DNA of 42,819 bases from Staphylococcus croceilyticus (GTDB lineage: Bacteria; Bacillota; Bacilli; Staphylococcales; Staphylococcaceae): assembly GCF_002902575.1 (NCBI RefSeq), contig NZ_PPRD01000040.1:1-42819 (forward strand), read 5' to 3'. Shown piece after piece: positions 9,675-19,619 of the stretch. A model generated the notes under the pieces. That model saw only the letters and a list, made by a program, of their open reading frames with translations, made no database searches and was not told the origin of the DNA. The stretch's first letter is position 1, and every line of letters begins with the position of its first letter. The position numbers and the translations under genes are program-made.

Positions 9675-9691
9675 TGAAAAAGTATATAAAA

Positions 9692-9730
9692 ACTGTCGGC
9701 AAAGTTGGAAACTTTGTCGACAGTCTTTAT
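9692..9730 (-). terminator. pheT terminator
   Basis: A 15-bp stem (9692-9706 with 9710-9724, one mismatch) with a 3-nt loop is followed on the minus strand by TTTTTATATAC. It lies 25 bases after the pheT stop. Confidence 0.85.
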
Positions 9731-9749
9731 ATTATAATCTTTAAATTGA

Positions 9750-12152
9750 TTATCTAATTGTAGCACCTTGTGCTTGTAATGCTTCTAAAACCTTATCATG
9801 AACTTTTGATACGCGTTCGTCTGTTAATGTATCTTCTGTATCTAAATAATTTAATCGAATGGCAACTGATTTTTTACCTTCTTCTAAATGCTCACCTTCG
9901 TAAACATCAAATACTAATGTACTTTGAAGAATATCTTCACCATTGTCATGAATAATTTGTTTCAATTCTGATGAAGGCACATCACTATTTACTTCAAGGG
10001 CAATATCACGTGTTACACCAGGGAATCTAGGAATAGGTTCATAATTAATATAACCTACCGCCACTTGCATAATCGCATCATAATTCAATTCAAACACATA
10101 CGTACGTTTTAAATCATTATCTGCTGCGACTTGAGGATGTAATTCACCAATAAAGCCGATTTCTTTACCTTCTAATGAAATAATTGCAGTACGTCCTGGG
10201 TGTAAACCATTAATTTCTCCAGCTTTATAACTAAATTCTAAATTAAGTTTTTCAGCCACACGGTCTACTACACCTTTTGCAATAAAGAAGTCAATTTCTT
10301 CTTTCTTACCTTGCCAAGTATTCACTACATATTCGCCAGTTAAAATACCACTTAAGTATTCTACTTCATCAGGAAGTTCGCCTTCACCGTTGCCAAAGAA
10401 TACACGACCTACTTCATATAATCTAACGTCTTTGTTTTTACGTGCAACATTGTAAGCAGCCGCTTCAATTAAATGTGGTAATAAACTTTGACGTAACGTA
10501 GAATGAGCTTCACTCATTGGCATTAATAAACTAATCGTTGGGCGTTCTTGTAACGCGAAGTCTTTCGCATGGTCTTTCGAAACTAATGAATACGTAATTG
10601 CTTGGTTTAATCCAGCACCTTCAAGTGTTTCTTTAACTGTACGTGTTTTATGTTGACGATCAGTTAATTCCCCACTTGTTACTTCACCGAATACTGGTAA
10701 TGATGAAGGAATTTCATCGTAACCATAAATACGTGCAACTTCTTCAATTAAGTCTTCTTTAATCGTAATATCTTTACGGCGTGATGGTACATTGACTGTT
10801 AATGTTTTACCATTTTGTTGTGTTTCAAAGCCTAATTGTTCAAAGATCGCTTTGATTTCGTCACTAGATAACTCAAAACCAATTGTTTTATTTACTTTTT
10901 CAGCTGTAATATCAATCGGTGTCACAAATGAACCTAAATCTCCTGAAGCTACTCTATCTTGTAGCACTTCACCAGATGCATATGTTTGTAATAAATAACA
11001 TGCTCTGTCTACTGCTTCATCGACAAATTCTGTTGCGATACCCTTTTCAAAACGGCTAGAAGATTCACTACGTAAATTTAAGCGACGTGATGTGTGACGG
11101 ATTGATACTGGATCAAAGATTGCACCTTCTACAACAACGTTAGTAGTTTGTTCAGTTACTTCTGAAAAGTCTCCACCCATTACGCCAGCTAATGCGATAG
11201 GTTCTTTACCATTTGAAATTACGATATCAGTATCCACTAACGTACGTTCAGTATTATCTAATGTCGACATTGTTTCTTTATCTTTAGCTTGACGTACGAC
11301 AATTTCTTTAGAACCAATATGGTCTTGATCGAACATGTGTAATGGTTGACCGTATTCTAATAATACATAGTTTGAAATATCAACAACATTATTAATTGGG
11401 CGAATTCCTGCTTTTATAAGACGCGCTTGCATCCAAATTGGAGATGGCGCAATCGTAACGTTTTTAACCACTCGTGCGCTGTAGTATGGAACCTTTTCAG
11501 GATTATCAATAGTCACTGATAATTCATTAGATGCAGATTCTGATGTTTCGTTACTTTGCGTTTCTGGCTTCGCCATTTCAGTTTGATATAAAGCTGCTAC
11601 TTCATAAGCAGTACCTACCATACTTAATGCATCTGCACGGTTAGGTGTTAAATCAAACTCCATCACTTGATCGTTTAAATAAAGTGCTGTTAGTGCATCA
11701 GTTCCCGGCTCAACTTCAGTTGGGAAGACGAAGATACCGTTCTCATAAGCTTTAGGTACGACATTACTTGAAATACCAATTTCCTGTAATGAACAAATCA
11801 TCCCTTCTGAACGTTCACCACGTAATTTGGCGCGTTTAATCTTGATACCGCCTGGTAAACGGCCGCCTACTTTGGCAACAATGACATGTTGGCCGGCATC
11901 TACATTAGGTGCGCCACAAACGATTTGAACTGCTTCTTCTTCACCAATATCTACTTGGCAAATATTTAATTTGTCAGCGTCAGGATGTTTCTCTTTAGAT
12001 TGTACATAGCCTACTACTAAATTTTTAATATCTTTTGTGTAGTCGACCATATCATCAACTTCAATACCTGTACGTGTAATACGTTCTGCTAAGTCTTCTA
12101 CTGAAACGCCAGCGTCTACGTAATCTTTTAACCATTCATTTGAAATCAACAT
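9750..12152 (-). CDS. pheT: phenylalanyl-tRNA synthetase beta subunit
   Basis: Beta chain of the alpha2-beta2 enzyme that charges tRNA-Phe. The 800-aa protein shows an N-terminal EMAP-like tRNA-binding domain (about 40-150), the B3/B4 editing domain that hydrolyses mischarged Tyr-tRNA-Phe, the B5 domain, a catalytic-like core and a C-terminal ferredoxin-fold anticodon-binding domain (from about 705, PRFPGVTRDIALEV). Its ATG shares one base with the pheS stop codon (TAATG), so the two subunits are coupled and made together. Control is through the T-box leader in front of pheS. Confidence 0.98.
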   Translation of the reverse strand: MLISNEWLKDYVDAGVSVEDLAERITRTGIEVDDMVDYTKDIKNLVVGYVQSKEKHPDADKLNICQVDIGEEEAVQIVCGAPNVDAGQHVIVAKVGGRLPGGIKIKRAKLRGERSEGMICSLQEIGISSNVVPKAYENGIFVFPTEVEPGTDALTALYLNDQVMEFDLTPNRADALSMVGTAYEVAALYQTEMAKPETQSNETSESASNELSVTIDNPEKVPYYSARVVKNVTIAPSPIWMQARLIKAGIRPINNVVDISNYVLLEYGQPLHMFDQDHIGSKEIVVRQAKDKETMSTLDNTERTLVDTDIVISNGKEPIALAGVMGGDFSEVTEQTTNVVVEGAIFDPVSIRHTSRRLNLRSESSSRFEKGIATEFVDEAVDRACYLLQTYASGEVLQDRVASGDLGSFVTPIDITAEKVNKTIGFELSSDEIKAIFEQLGFETQQNGKTLTVNVPSRRKDITIKEDLIEEVARIYGYDEIPSSLPVFGEVTSGELTDRQHKTRTVKETLEGAGLNQAITYSLVSKDHAKDFALQERPTISLLMPMSEAHSTLRQSLLPHLIEAAAYNVARKNKDVRLYEVGRVFFGNGEGELPDEVEYLSGILTGEYVVNTWQGKKEEIDFFIAKGVVDRVAEKLNLEFSYKAGEINGLHPGRTAIISLEGKEIGFIGELHPQVAADNDLKRTYVFELNYDAIMQVAVGYINYEPIPRFPGVTRDIALEVNSDVPSSELKQIIHDNGEDILQSTLVFDVYEGEHLEEGKKSVAIRLNYLDTEDTLTDERVSKVHDKVLEALQAQGATIR

Positions 12153-13210
12153 TATGCTTCACCTCTATCTTCAACAGCTTTAAATTGATCAAGGAATCGA
12201 ACGTCATTAGTATAGAAATGACGGATATCTTCAATACCATATTTCAACATTGCGATACGGTCAGGACCCATACCAAATGCGAAACCAGAATATTCATTTG
12301 AATCGAAACCGGCCATTTCAAGTACGTTTGGATGTACCATACCAGCACCTAAGATTTCAATCCAACCTGTGTGTTTACATACGTTACAGCCTTTACCTTT
12401 ACATTTGAAACAAGATACGTCTACTTCTACTGATGGTTCAGTGAATGGGAAGTAACTTGGGCGTAAGCGAATTTCACGATCTGCACCGAATAATTTTTTC
12501 GCTACTAATTCTAACGTACCTTTTAAGTCGCTCATTTTAATATTTTTATCAACAACTAAGCCTTCAATTTGTGTGAATTGGTGACTATGTGTCGCATCAT
12601 CTGAATCACGACGATACACTTTACCAGGACAAATAATTTTTACTGGACCTTGGCCATTACGTTTTTCCATTGTACGCGCTTGTACTGGAGATGTATGGGT
12701 ACGCATTAAAATTTCATCAGTGATATAGAAACTATCTTGCATATCACGTGCTGGATGAGATTTTGGTAAGTTCAATGCTTCAAAGTTGTAGTAATCTTGT
12801 TCTACTTCATAACCATCAACAATTTCATAACCTAAACCTAAGAATAAATCTTCAATTTCTTCAACTGTTCTTGTTAAAGGATGTTTAGAACCAATGCTAA
12901 TTTGACGACTTGGTAAAGTCACATCAATTGTTTCTTCTGCTAATTGTTGATTTAATTTTTCAGTTTTTAAAAGTTGTTGCTTTTCATCTAATTCACTTTG
13001 AATTGTTTGACGTAATTCATTCACTTTTTGTCCGTAAGCAGGTTTTTCTTCATTAGGTAAATCTTTCATGTTTTTCATTAAGCCACTTACTGAGCCTTTT
13101 TTACCTAAATATTCAACTTTAACATCTTGTAATTCACGTTCATTTTGAGCTTCATTAATATCCACAAGGGCTTGTTGTTTTAATTCTGCCATTGAATCGT
13201 TTTGAGTCAT
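12152..13210 (-). CDS. pheS: phenylalanyl-tRNA synthetase alpha subunit
   Basis: Catalytic chain of PheRS, 352 aa. It has an N-terminal coiled coil (about 1-90) and a class II aminoacyl-tRNA synthetase core with the [16 protein letters not shown] and [11 protein letters not shown] segments and motif 3 [28 protein letters not shown] insert carries four Cys. The start at 13210 has GAGGTG eight bases upstream. pheS and pheT form a two-gene operon behind a T-box leader, the usual arrangement in Firmicutes. Confidence 0.98.
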   Translation of the reverse strand: MTQNDSMAELKQQALVDINEAQNERELQDVKVEYLGKKGSVSGLMKNMKDLPNEEKPAYGQKVNELRQTIQSELDEKQQLLKTEKLNQQLAEETIDVTLPSRQISIGSKHPLTRTVEEIEDLFLGLGYEIVDGYEVEQDYYNFEALNLPKSHPARDMQDSFYITDEILMRTHTSPVQARTMEKRNGQGPVKIICPGKVYRRDSDDATHSHQFTQIEGLVVDKNIKMSDLKGTLELVAKKLFGADREIRLRPSYFPFTEPSVEVDVSCFKCKGKGCNVCKHTGWIEILGAGMVHPNVLEMAGFDSNEYSGFAFGMGPDRIAMLKYGIEDIRHFYTNDVRFLDQFKAVEDRGEA

Positions 13211-13251
13211 ATTACAGACACCTCACGCTTTCTATTTTTTAAAATTTAATA

Positions 13252-13527
13252 CAAAAAAAGACTTTCCTCCCTATATGCTGGGACGAAAGTCTTTCCGTGG
13301 TACCACCCAAATTTATGTCTTTATAAAGCATAACTATGCTCTATACTTTATGTGACATACACTTGTTTAACGTTGTTAACGAAGACGTACTCCGACTTAA
13401 ATCTCTTTAAGTAACCAAAAAGATGAAAGCAATTAACGAGAATTGGAGTAAGTTACAGTCACGCTCACTCTCCCTGGGCAATTCTCTTTGTTAATTAAAG
13501 TCTTTTTATCGGTTAATCATTCAATTT
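13252..13527 (-). promoter_or_regulatory. T-box riboswitch leader of pheST
   Basis: The leader lies between its promoter and pheS. The T-box proper, TGGTACCACGG on the minus strand, is at 13295-13305 and can pair with uncharged tRNA-Phe acceptor ends. Stem I is formed by AATTAAC/GTTAATT and GAGAATTG/CAATTCTC (13431-13446 with 13479-13496), closed at the base by 13417-13423 with 13501-13507. In the internal loop above that base, TTC (Phe) at 13425-13427 is the best specifier-codon candidate. Uncharged tRNA-Phe should stabilise the antiterminator and switch pheST on. Confidence 0.93.
13253..13294 (-). terminator. regulated terminator of the pheST T-box
   Basis: On the minus strand AAAGACTTTC (13285-13294) pairs with GAAAGTCTTT (13257-13266), extended by GTCCC/GGGAGG, and is followed by TTTTTTT. 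It directly follows the T-box motif and would compete with the antiterminator. Confidence 0.9.
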
Positions 13528-13567
13528 TATATGTTAAATTATTTATCTGAAAAATTATTTACATCTA

Positions 13568-13597
13568 AGTATAGCCGATTTTAAATCGTATGGTCAA
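13568..13597 (-). promoter_or_regulatory. pheST promoter
   Basis: On the minus strand TTGACC (13592-13597), an 18-base spacer and TATACT (13568-13573) form a good sigma-A promoter. The -35 overlaps the last codons of the upstream methyltransferase gene, so pheST is transcribed separately although the genes are close. Initiation near 13560 gives a leader of about 350 nt. Confidence 0.75.
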
Positions 13598-14334
13598 CCT
13601 TTCAAATGGTAAAGTAAAATACTTCCTGCAATAGCTACATTTAAGCTTTCTGCTTTACCGTAAATTGGGATAATTAGATTTTGAGATGTTTGTTCTAACA
13701 GTGCTTTATTAACCCCTTCGCCCTCATTACCTAATAGTAAGGCAAAACTTTCTTGTGAAGACACTTCTTTAAATGGGACTGCATTTTCAAGAGCTGTACC
13801 GTAAACTGGGCCATCAAATTGGTCGATAAATGCCTTTAAATCTTCACTAATAACTGGGATATGGAAGACACTGCCTTGGCTAGAACGTAATACTTTATCT
13901 TGATATGGATCCGCTGTACCTTTCTCCATCACAATTAAATCAATACCAGCAGCGTCAGCCGTACGTATCAATGTACCTAAGTTACCTGGGTCTTGAATGC
14001 GGTCGATAAGCAACACTTGTTTAGCTTGAGTAATATCATATTCTGGCTTCTCAATGATTGCAAAAAAGCCTTGAGGCGTAATTGTACCTGATAAGGATTC
14101 AGCCACTTTCATATTAATTTCGTATGTTTCTTCTGCATAATCTAAAAGCGCATTATCCGTTCTCTCTGGCTCGATGACAAATAATTGTTTAATCGTGATA
14201 CCGCTTTGGTAAGCTTCTTCAATTAGATGTATACCTTCGATTATCGCTTGGCCTGTTTTATCGCGCTCACGCTTCTTTTTTAACTTATTTGCATTTTTAA
14301 TTTTACTATTTTGCGCTGACGTAATTTGTTCCAT
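13594..14334 (-). CDS. TrmH/SpoU-family RNA 2'-O-methyltransferase
   Basis: This 246-aa protein has an N-terminal L30e-like substrate-binding region (about 1-95) and a C-terminal SPOUT domain with a deep trefoil knot. The three family motifs are visible: DPGNLGTLIRTADAAG, LLLGNEGEGV and IPIYGKAESLNVAIAGSILLY. The target is probably a ribose in 23S rRNA or tRNA, which the sequence does not settle. B. subtilis has the homologue ysgA in the same place next to pheS. The Shine-Dalgarno GGAG is eight bases before the ATG. Confidence 0.92.
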   Translation of the reverse strand: MEQITSAQNSKIKNANKLKKKRERDKTGQAIIEGIHLIEEAYQSGITIKQLFVIEPERTDNALLDYAEETYEINMKVAESLSGTITPQGFFAIIEKPEYDITQAKQVLLIDRIQDPGNLGTLIRTADAAGIDLIVMEKGTADPYQDKVLRSSQGSVFHIPVISEDLKAFIDQFDGPVYGTALENAVPFKEVSSQESFALLLGNEGEGVNKALLEQTSQNLIIPIYGKAESLNVAIAGSILLYHLKG

Positions 14335-14412
14335 ATTGTAATCTCCATTTTTAAGAGTGATTTATTAACCTTTATCTATATTGTAAGTTATCATTTCTCT
14401 TATTTAAATAAA

Positions 14413-14450
14413 AATGAGCCTGTCACATTAAAAAATGTCACAGACTCATT
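14413..14450 (-). terminator. rpmF terminator
   Basis: AATGAG-CTGTCACATT pairs with AATGTCACAG-CTCATT and on the minus strand is followed by TTTTATTT. It lies 20 bases after the rpmF stop. The stem is a relative of the GCCTGGGACATT hairpin family seen at 9046 and 24009. Confidence 0.85.
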
Positions 14451-14469
14451 CAACCATAGTATTAGTCGA

Positions 14470-14643
14470 TTATTTAGAAACGACTTCTTCACCGTTGTAA
14501 GAACCACAGTTTTTACATACGCGGTGAGATAATTTGTATTCGCCACAGCTTGGGCATTCAGTCATACCAGGTACTGAAATTTTGAAGTGCGTACGACGTT
14601 TGTTTTTTCTAGTTTTAGACGTTCTTCTTTTTGGTACTGCCAT
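14470..14643 (-). CDS. rpmF: 50S ribosomal protein L32
   Basis: The 57-aa protein starts [20 protein letters not shown] and carries two zinc-ligand pairs, C30-x2-C33 and C43-x2-C46, so it is the Zn-binding (C+) form of L32. An AAGGAGG ribosome-binding site lies at the expected distance. It follows the yceD (DUF177) gene, a pairing conserved across most bacteria, and is followed by a clear terminator. Confidence 0.98.
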   Translation of the reverse strand: MAVPKRRTSKTRKNKRRTHFKISVPGMTECPSCGEYKLSHRVCKNCGSYNGEEVVSK

Positions 14644-14728
14644 GATATATCCTCCTTAATATTGAAACACGAAATCTTAAGTGTTTAGGTCATTAAATTA
14701 TTATACAATAATTTGAAACAACCTGCTA

Positions 14729-15283
14729 TTACTCTTTATCATATAATTGTTGTAATTTTTGAAGCCTAGGATCAACTTGTTTAGTCTGGGATTCGTCATT
14801 GTCTTTCTCTTTTTCAAGTTCGATCATTTGATCTTCGTCAATAACTTCCCAACCATTACCTTCTGTAAGCATTTGATCACTATTCTCAGAAAATGCTCGC
14901 ATTGGCTTCTCAATGATAACCAATTCTTCAACAATGCTTCGGACATTAATCATACCATCAGTAGCAAGATGATAATGTTCATCTTCTTCTACCTCTTCAT
15001 CGGTATAATTATCATAACCTTCTAAATCAAATATTTCAGATGTACGCACGTCTAAAGGAACTTCAACTGGTACTAATGTACGTGCACAAGGCATAGTGTA
15101 TGTTCCTGTTACATGCAAATCTGCAATAACTTCATTTGATTTAACGGATAATTCCCCTTCAACATTGATTTCTGATAAATCGATCAAACCTAAGGGTTCT
15201 ATTAAATGTTCAAAATTAGCCGTTTGATTAAACTCAAATGGCTTACCTTGATATTTTCTTAATTGCGTTATTGACCATTTCAT
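14729..15283 (-). CDS. YceD/DUF177 family protein
   Basis: This 184-aa acidic protein of the DUF177 family starts MKWSITQLRKYQGKPF. It contains the family core VTGTYTMPCARTLVPVEVP and a charged C-terminal tail rich in E, D and K. Family members are linked to 23S rRNA accumulation or large-subunit assembly and nearly always precede rpmF, as here (85-base gap). B. subtilis YlbN is the syntenic homologue. A strong promoter lies 30 bases upstream. Confidence 0.92.
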   Translation of the reverse strand: MKWSITQLRKYQGKPFEFNQTANFEHLIEPLGLIDLSEINVEGELSVKSNEVIADLHVTGTYTMPCARTLVPVEVPLDVRTSEIFDLEGYDNYTDEEVEEDEHYHLATDGMINVRSIVEELVIIEKPMRAFSENSDQMLTEGNGWEVIDEDQMIELEKEKDNDESQTKQVDPRLQKLQQLYDKE

Positions 15284-15313
15284 ATGGCTTCACCTCTAAC
15301 AAACACAAAATTT

Positions 15314-15342
15314 ATTTTAACTTTACTAGTATAAGTTGTCAA
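15314..15342 (-). promoter_or_regulatory. promoter of yceD-rpmF
   Basis: On the minus strand TTGACA (15337-15342), exactly 17 bases and TAAAAT (15314-15319) make a near-consensus sigma-A promoter facing the yceD-rpmF pair, as expected for ribosomal-protein expression. Confidence 0.8.
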
Positions 15343-15409
15343 GATTTTTTCTTAACAACCTATCATCTGTTACAATACTAATAATGAATACTGAAAGGAC
15401 GAAATGCAA

Positions 15410-16546
15410 ATGAAAAGTGTTGGACTCATTACTGAATATAACCCATTTCATAATGGTCATTTATATCATGCCCGACAAGCGAAGATTCAGTCCAATGCTG
15501 ACGTAAGCATTGCTATTATGAGTGGCAATTTTGTTATGCGAGGCGAACCTGCATTTTACAATAAATTTGTCCGCACTCAAATGGCACTTTTAGGCGTTGA
15601 CCTTGTAGTAGAATTACCTGCTATTGCTACCCTTTCTTCAAGTGATTATTTCGCTCAATCAGGCATTAAAGTTGCTGATTACTTAGACATAGACGCTATT
15701 GCTTTCGGTAGTGAAATTGCCGATATTACCCGTCTTGAAAATGTAGCAACAAATATTATTGAATTAGAACAGTCGCCACATTTTCAAAAATTAATAAAAG
15801 AAGGCAACAGTTACGCTAAAATTATGCATGAATTAATTGAAGACCAAGATATACTACAATCGCCGAATAATATATTAAGCGTAGCATATTTAAAGGCTAT
15901 CTCTCAATTTGCCCCCACGATTCAAGGCATAGCCATTCAGCGTTTATCTTCAGCGCATCATGATAAAACTATTAAAAATGAGACGTTTGCGAGTGGCTCA
16001 TCTATTCGACAATCTATATTAAATGATGAGAATAATTGGAAAACTGTTGTACCTTCAGAAATTAAAGATTTGTATGACAAACCTCACCTATTAAAAGAAG
16101 ATACATTTCAAATGATTAAATATAATCTATTAAGTCGGTCTGCCGAAGAATTATCTACAATTTATACCATGTCAGAAGGATTAGAACACCGCTTAAAAGC
16201 GCATATACAAGAAGCGCATCATTTCGAAAAATTTATGTCTTTAATCAAAACGAAACGCTTTACTTATACGCATTTACAACGCGTACTCATGCAAATATTA
16301 CTTAACATCACTAAAGACGATTATGATAGTGAAATTAATAGCATACGAATATTAGGCATGAATCCAACTGGACAACAGTATTTAAAATATTTAAAATCTC
16401 AATTTCCGGAAAGACAATACATTACTAATGTAAATAAAAAAACTGCTCATTTATTTAAAAATGAAATTAAGGCAACTCAAATTTATAATTTACTTTCTGG
16501 ACAAACTGCTCACGATTTTAACACACCTGTCATTAGACGAAAATAA
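15410..16546 (+). CDS. tmcAL: tRNA(Met) cytidine acetate ligase
   Basis: TmcAL makes N4-acetylcytidine at the wobble position of elongator tRNA-Met from acetate and ATP (established for B. subtilis TmcAL, formerly YlbM). The N-terminus TEYNPFHNGHLYHA is the nucleotidyltransferase-like ATP site with its HNGH motif, followed by SGNFVMRGEPA. I use the second ATG (MKSVGLI, 379 aa), which matches family starts and lies ten bases from AAAGGA. The ATG two codons earlier is only four bases from it. It is divergent from yceD. Confidence 0.95.
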   Translation: MKSVGLITEYNPFHNGHLYHARQAKIQSNADVSIAIMSGNFVMRGEPAFYNKFVRTQMALLGVDLVVELPAIATLSSSDYFAQSGIKVADYLDIDAIAFGSEIADITRLENVATNIIELEQSPHFQKLIKEGNSYAKIMHELIEDQDILQSPNNILSVAYLKAISQFAPTIQGIAIQRLSSAHHDKTIKNETFASGSSIRQSILNDENNWKTVVPSEIKDLYDKPHLLKEDTFQMIKYNLLSRSAEELSTIYTMSEGLEHRLKAHIQEAHHFEKFMSLIKTKRFTYTHLQRVLMQILLNITKDDYDSEINSIRILGMNPTGQQYLKYLKSQFPERQYITNVNKKTAHLFKNEIKATQIYNLLSGQTAHDFNTPVIRRK

Positions 16547-16606
16547 GAGCGAGACTTCGAAATCGAAATTACTGATACTTAATAGAATTTCGTTGTTTCG
16601 CTCTTT
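16547..16606. terminator. bidirectional terminator between tmcAL and coaD
   Basis: GAGCGAGAC (16547-16555) pairs with GTTTCGCTC (16595-16603), with inner pairing of CGAAATT and AATTTCG, and TTTTA follows on the plus strand. The two genes converge here. The element belongs to the same style of GAG-rich hairpin as those at 8926 and 32848. Confidence 0.75.
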
Positions 16607-16626
16607 TATAAATGAAATAGTTATAT

Positions 16627-17656
<1,030 letters not shown>

Positions 17657-17726
17657 TCTGACTTACACTTCCATTTCCTTAAGTTATTTAATATAATTTG
17701 TCTTGAAAAAGGAGAATGATCACGCT

Positions 17727-18116
17727 ATGAAACAATCATTTATCGTCTTAGGCGAAGGACTTACAGATTTATTCGAGTTTTTAACAATAATTGAATACAA
17801 TCACACTCGAATAGACAAAATTGTCTATTTCCACTCACCTCAAACATCTAAGCAATTATCTTCTGTTGCTATCATCATGCAACCGACTGCTGGTCAACAT
17901 TTCCAAGCCATGTACATCATGCTCAATGCTTTGAAATATCCTTACCCAGACCATAATAAAAAGTTTCAACTTATCAATGCACACGCTAACAAATATAACA
18001 TACCTGTGTTAGATATTGACGTACAACCGCCAGAAGCTTTCCACTCCCACGATTTATACTTTAAATATTTAATTAGCGTACTAAGATTACAAAATTGGAT
18101 ACCACCTATGCAATAA
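17727..18116 (+). CDS. conserved small protein of unknown function (possibly DUF7147)
   Basis: This 129-aa protein starts MKQSFIVLGEGLTDLFEFL. The LGEG(L/Y)xDL(F/Y)E opening recalls a short Firmicute family that databases list as DUF7147 and sometimes mislabel methylthioribose kinase; I make that link from memory and with low confidence. It has no signal peptide or membrane segment and shows mixed alpha/beta composition. AAGGAG at 17709-17714 is 12 bases before the chosen ATG. It is divergent from rsmD, with 70 bases between starts, and convergent with ylbG. Confidence 0.75.
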   Translation: MKQSFIVLGEGLTDLFEFLTIIEYNHTRIDKIVYFHSPQTSKQLSSVAIIMQPTAGQHFQAMYIMLNALKYPYPDHNKKFQLINAHANKYNIPVLDIDVQPPEAFHSHDLYFKYLISVLRLQNWIPPMQ

Positions 18117-18190
18117 CTATGCAAAAGCTTAAAAGAGTATATGAAGTGACATCTCAATTATAAAGTGAATATTATTTACAATTTTAATCT

Positions 18191-18442
18191 TTATAACATT
18201 TCATGTTTCTCTTTTTCATACGTTTTTTTCAAATATTTATAAGGTGACCCATCAATGTTGAGCACATATTTTAATTTCATTAATTTATGAACAACTGCAT
18301 CTGCATCTTGTTCATTGACATATAATACAACATACTTACGTTGCTTATTTGTATAAACAATGTGTCCATATTTGCGAATTTGACGTTCATGTTTAATATG
18401 TTTTAAATAAACAATTAAACTGACTCTCGAAACTAATTCCAT
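18191..18442 (-). CDS. ylbG: YlbG family protein (UPF0298)
   Basis: This 83-aa protein contains [24 protein letters not shown] and the C-terminal [17 protein letters not shown] segment diagnostic of the UPF0298/DUF2129 family. The molecular function is unknown. I start at the ATG at 18442 ([15 protein letters not shown]), nine bases after GGAG. An ATG nine codons upstream would add residues absent from the family. In B. subtilis ylbG lies between ylbF and rsmD; here the glpQ-type gene and the 129-aa gene interrupt that order. Confidence 0.9.
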   Translation of the reverse strand: MELVSRVSLIVYLKHIKHERQIRKYGHIVYTNKQRKYVVLYVNEQDADAVVHKLMKLKYVLNIDGSPYKYLKKTYEKEKHEML

Positions 18443-18619
18443 ATCATACTCACTCCAATTTTTATGCATATTAACTATACCACGACTAAATATTTTATAA
18501 AATATTTAATACAGTTCATTTCACTGTATTTATCAACGTGGCTTTAGAACATCGCTTTACTTTTGCATGTGAATAATTTTTGGTACGCTAAGTGCAATAA
18601 CCTATAGGAGGAACGACTT

Positions 18620-19552
18620 ATGACAAATAAGAAGAGATGGGCTTTAAATTTAAGTTTAGCAAGCGCTGGTTTGTTAGGCAGTCTATTATTCATTAATAAA
18701 AATAAAGACGTCGAAACGAAGAAGCAAATTCCAAAGTTCTTTGATGGTCAAGCGCCATATATCTTTGCACATCGAGGCGGTATGGCTGTACGTCCAGAAC
18801 AAACGCAATTAGCCTTTGATAACGCAGTAGCTCATGGTTTAGATGGCTTTGAAACTGATGTTCGACTTACTAAAGATGAAGAATTAATTGTCTTTCATGA
18901 CGCTACAGTTGACCGCACTACAAACGGTTCTGGAAAAGTCAGTGAGCACACGCTAGCAGAATTAAAACGTTTAGATGCAGGTTATCACTTTACCGATATT
19001 AATGGCACGCATCCTTATCGTGGCCATGAACACGCAAAAATTTTAACGTTCGATGAATTATTAACTATGTATCCTAAAATGTATATCAATGTAGATTTGA
19101 AAGACGCGCCTAATAGTTACGAAGGCTCTGTGGCACCAAATAAAATGTACGAAATTATTGTTAAAAATAATGCACAAAATCGTGTTCTTGTAACAAGTTT
19201 CCATAAAGCACAAAATGATCGCTTTAGAGCAATTAGTAACAATGATGTTGCAATCGGAGCAAGCCAACAAGAAGTTGCTGAAGGTTTTGTAAAATTTAAC
19301 ACAGGTTTAGGTCATACTTACCAACCTGTCGCTGATACTTTCCAAATGCCATTAAAATTCAAAGGCATTCCTTTAACGTCACAACGTTTCATTCAATGGC
19401 TTAATTTATTAAATATTGTTCCAGGTTATTACGGTGTAAATAGTGCGGATTTAATGGCCGATTTACATGCCAAAGGCGCTCATACACTTGTTACAGATCG
19501 TCCAGACCTAGGTAAACAATTTAAAACTTCTTTAACGAATACTACTAAATAA
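18620..19552 (+). CDS. glpQ: glycerophosphodiester phosphodiesterase, membrane-anchored
   Basis: It hydrolyses glycerophosphodiesters to glycerol-3-phosphate and an alcohol. In the 310-aa protein the GDPD site is clear: H51-R52-G53, E78, D80 and H93 (AHRGG, GFETDVRL, VFHDATVDRTTNGSG), with later NVDLKD. Residues 8-26 form one hydrophobic N-terminal segment without a lipobox, so it is probably a membrane-anchored extracellular enzyme. TAGGAGG precedes the ATG. It sits alone on the plus strand between ylbG and ylbF. Confidence 0.93.
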   Translation: MTNKKRWALNLSLASAGLLGSLLFINKNKDVETKKQIPKFFDGQAPYIFAHRGGMAVRPEQTQLAFDNAVAHGLDGFETDVRLTKDEELIVFHDATVDRTTNGSGKVSEHTLAELKRLDAGYHFTDINGTHPYRGHEHAKILTFDELLTMYPKMYINVDLKDAPNSYEGSVAPNKMYEIIVKNNAQNRVLVTSFHKAQNDRFRAISNNDVAIGASQQEVAEGFVKFNTGLGHTYQPVADTFQMPLKFKGIPLTSQRFIQWLNLLNIVPGYYGVNSADLMADLHAKGAHTLVTDRPDLGKQFKTSLTNTTK

Positions 19553-19566
19553 TTTAGAGTTTAAGA

Positions 19567-19616
19567 AAAGTGAGGTATTGAAGATGTTATGCTACATCTT
19601 CAATACCTCACTTTTT
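19567..19616. terminator. bidirectional terminator between glpQ and ylbF
   Basis: A perfect 21-bp stem (19567-19587 with 19594-19614) with a 6-nt loop TATGCT has T-runs on both strands. It serves the convergent glpQ and ylbF genes. Confidence 0.92.
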
Positions 19617-19619
19617 ATA

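Noticed and set aside
17966-18157. 63-codon minus-strand frame at the 3' end of the 129-aa gene
   Set aside because: It is a shadow of the conserved plus-strand gene without its own ribosome-binding site.
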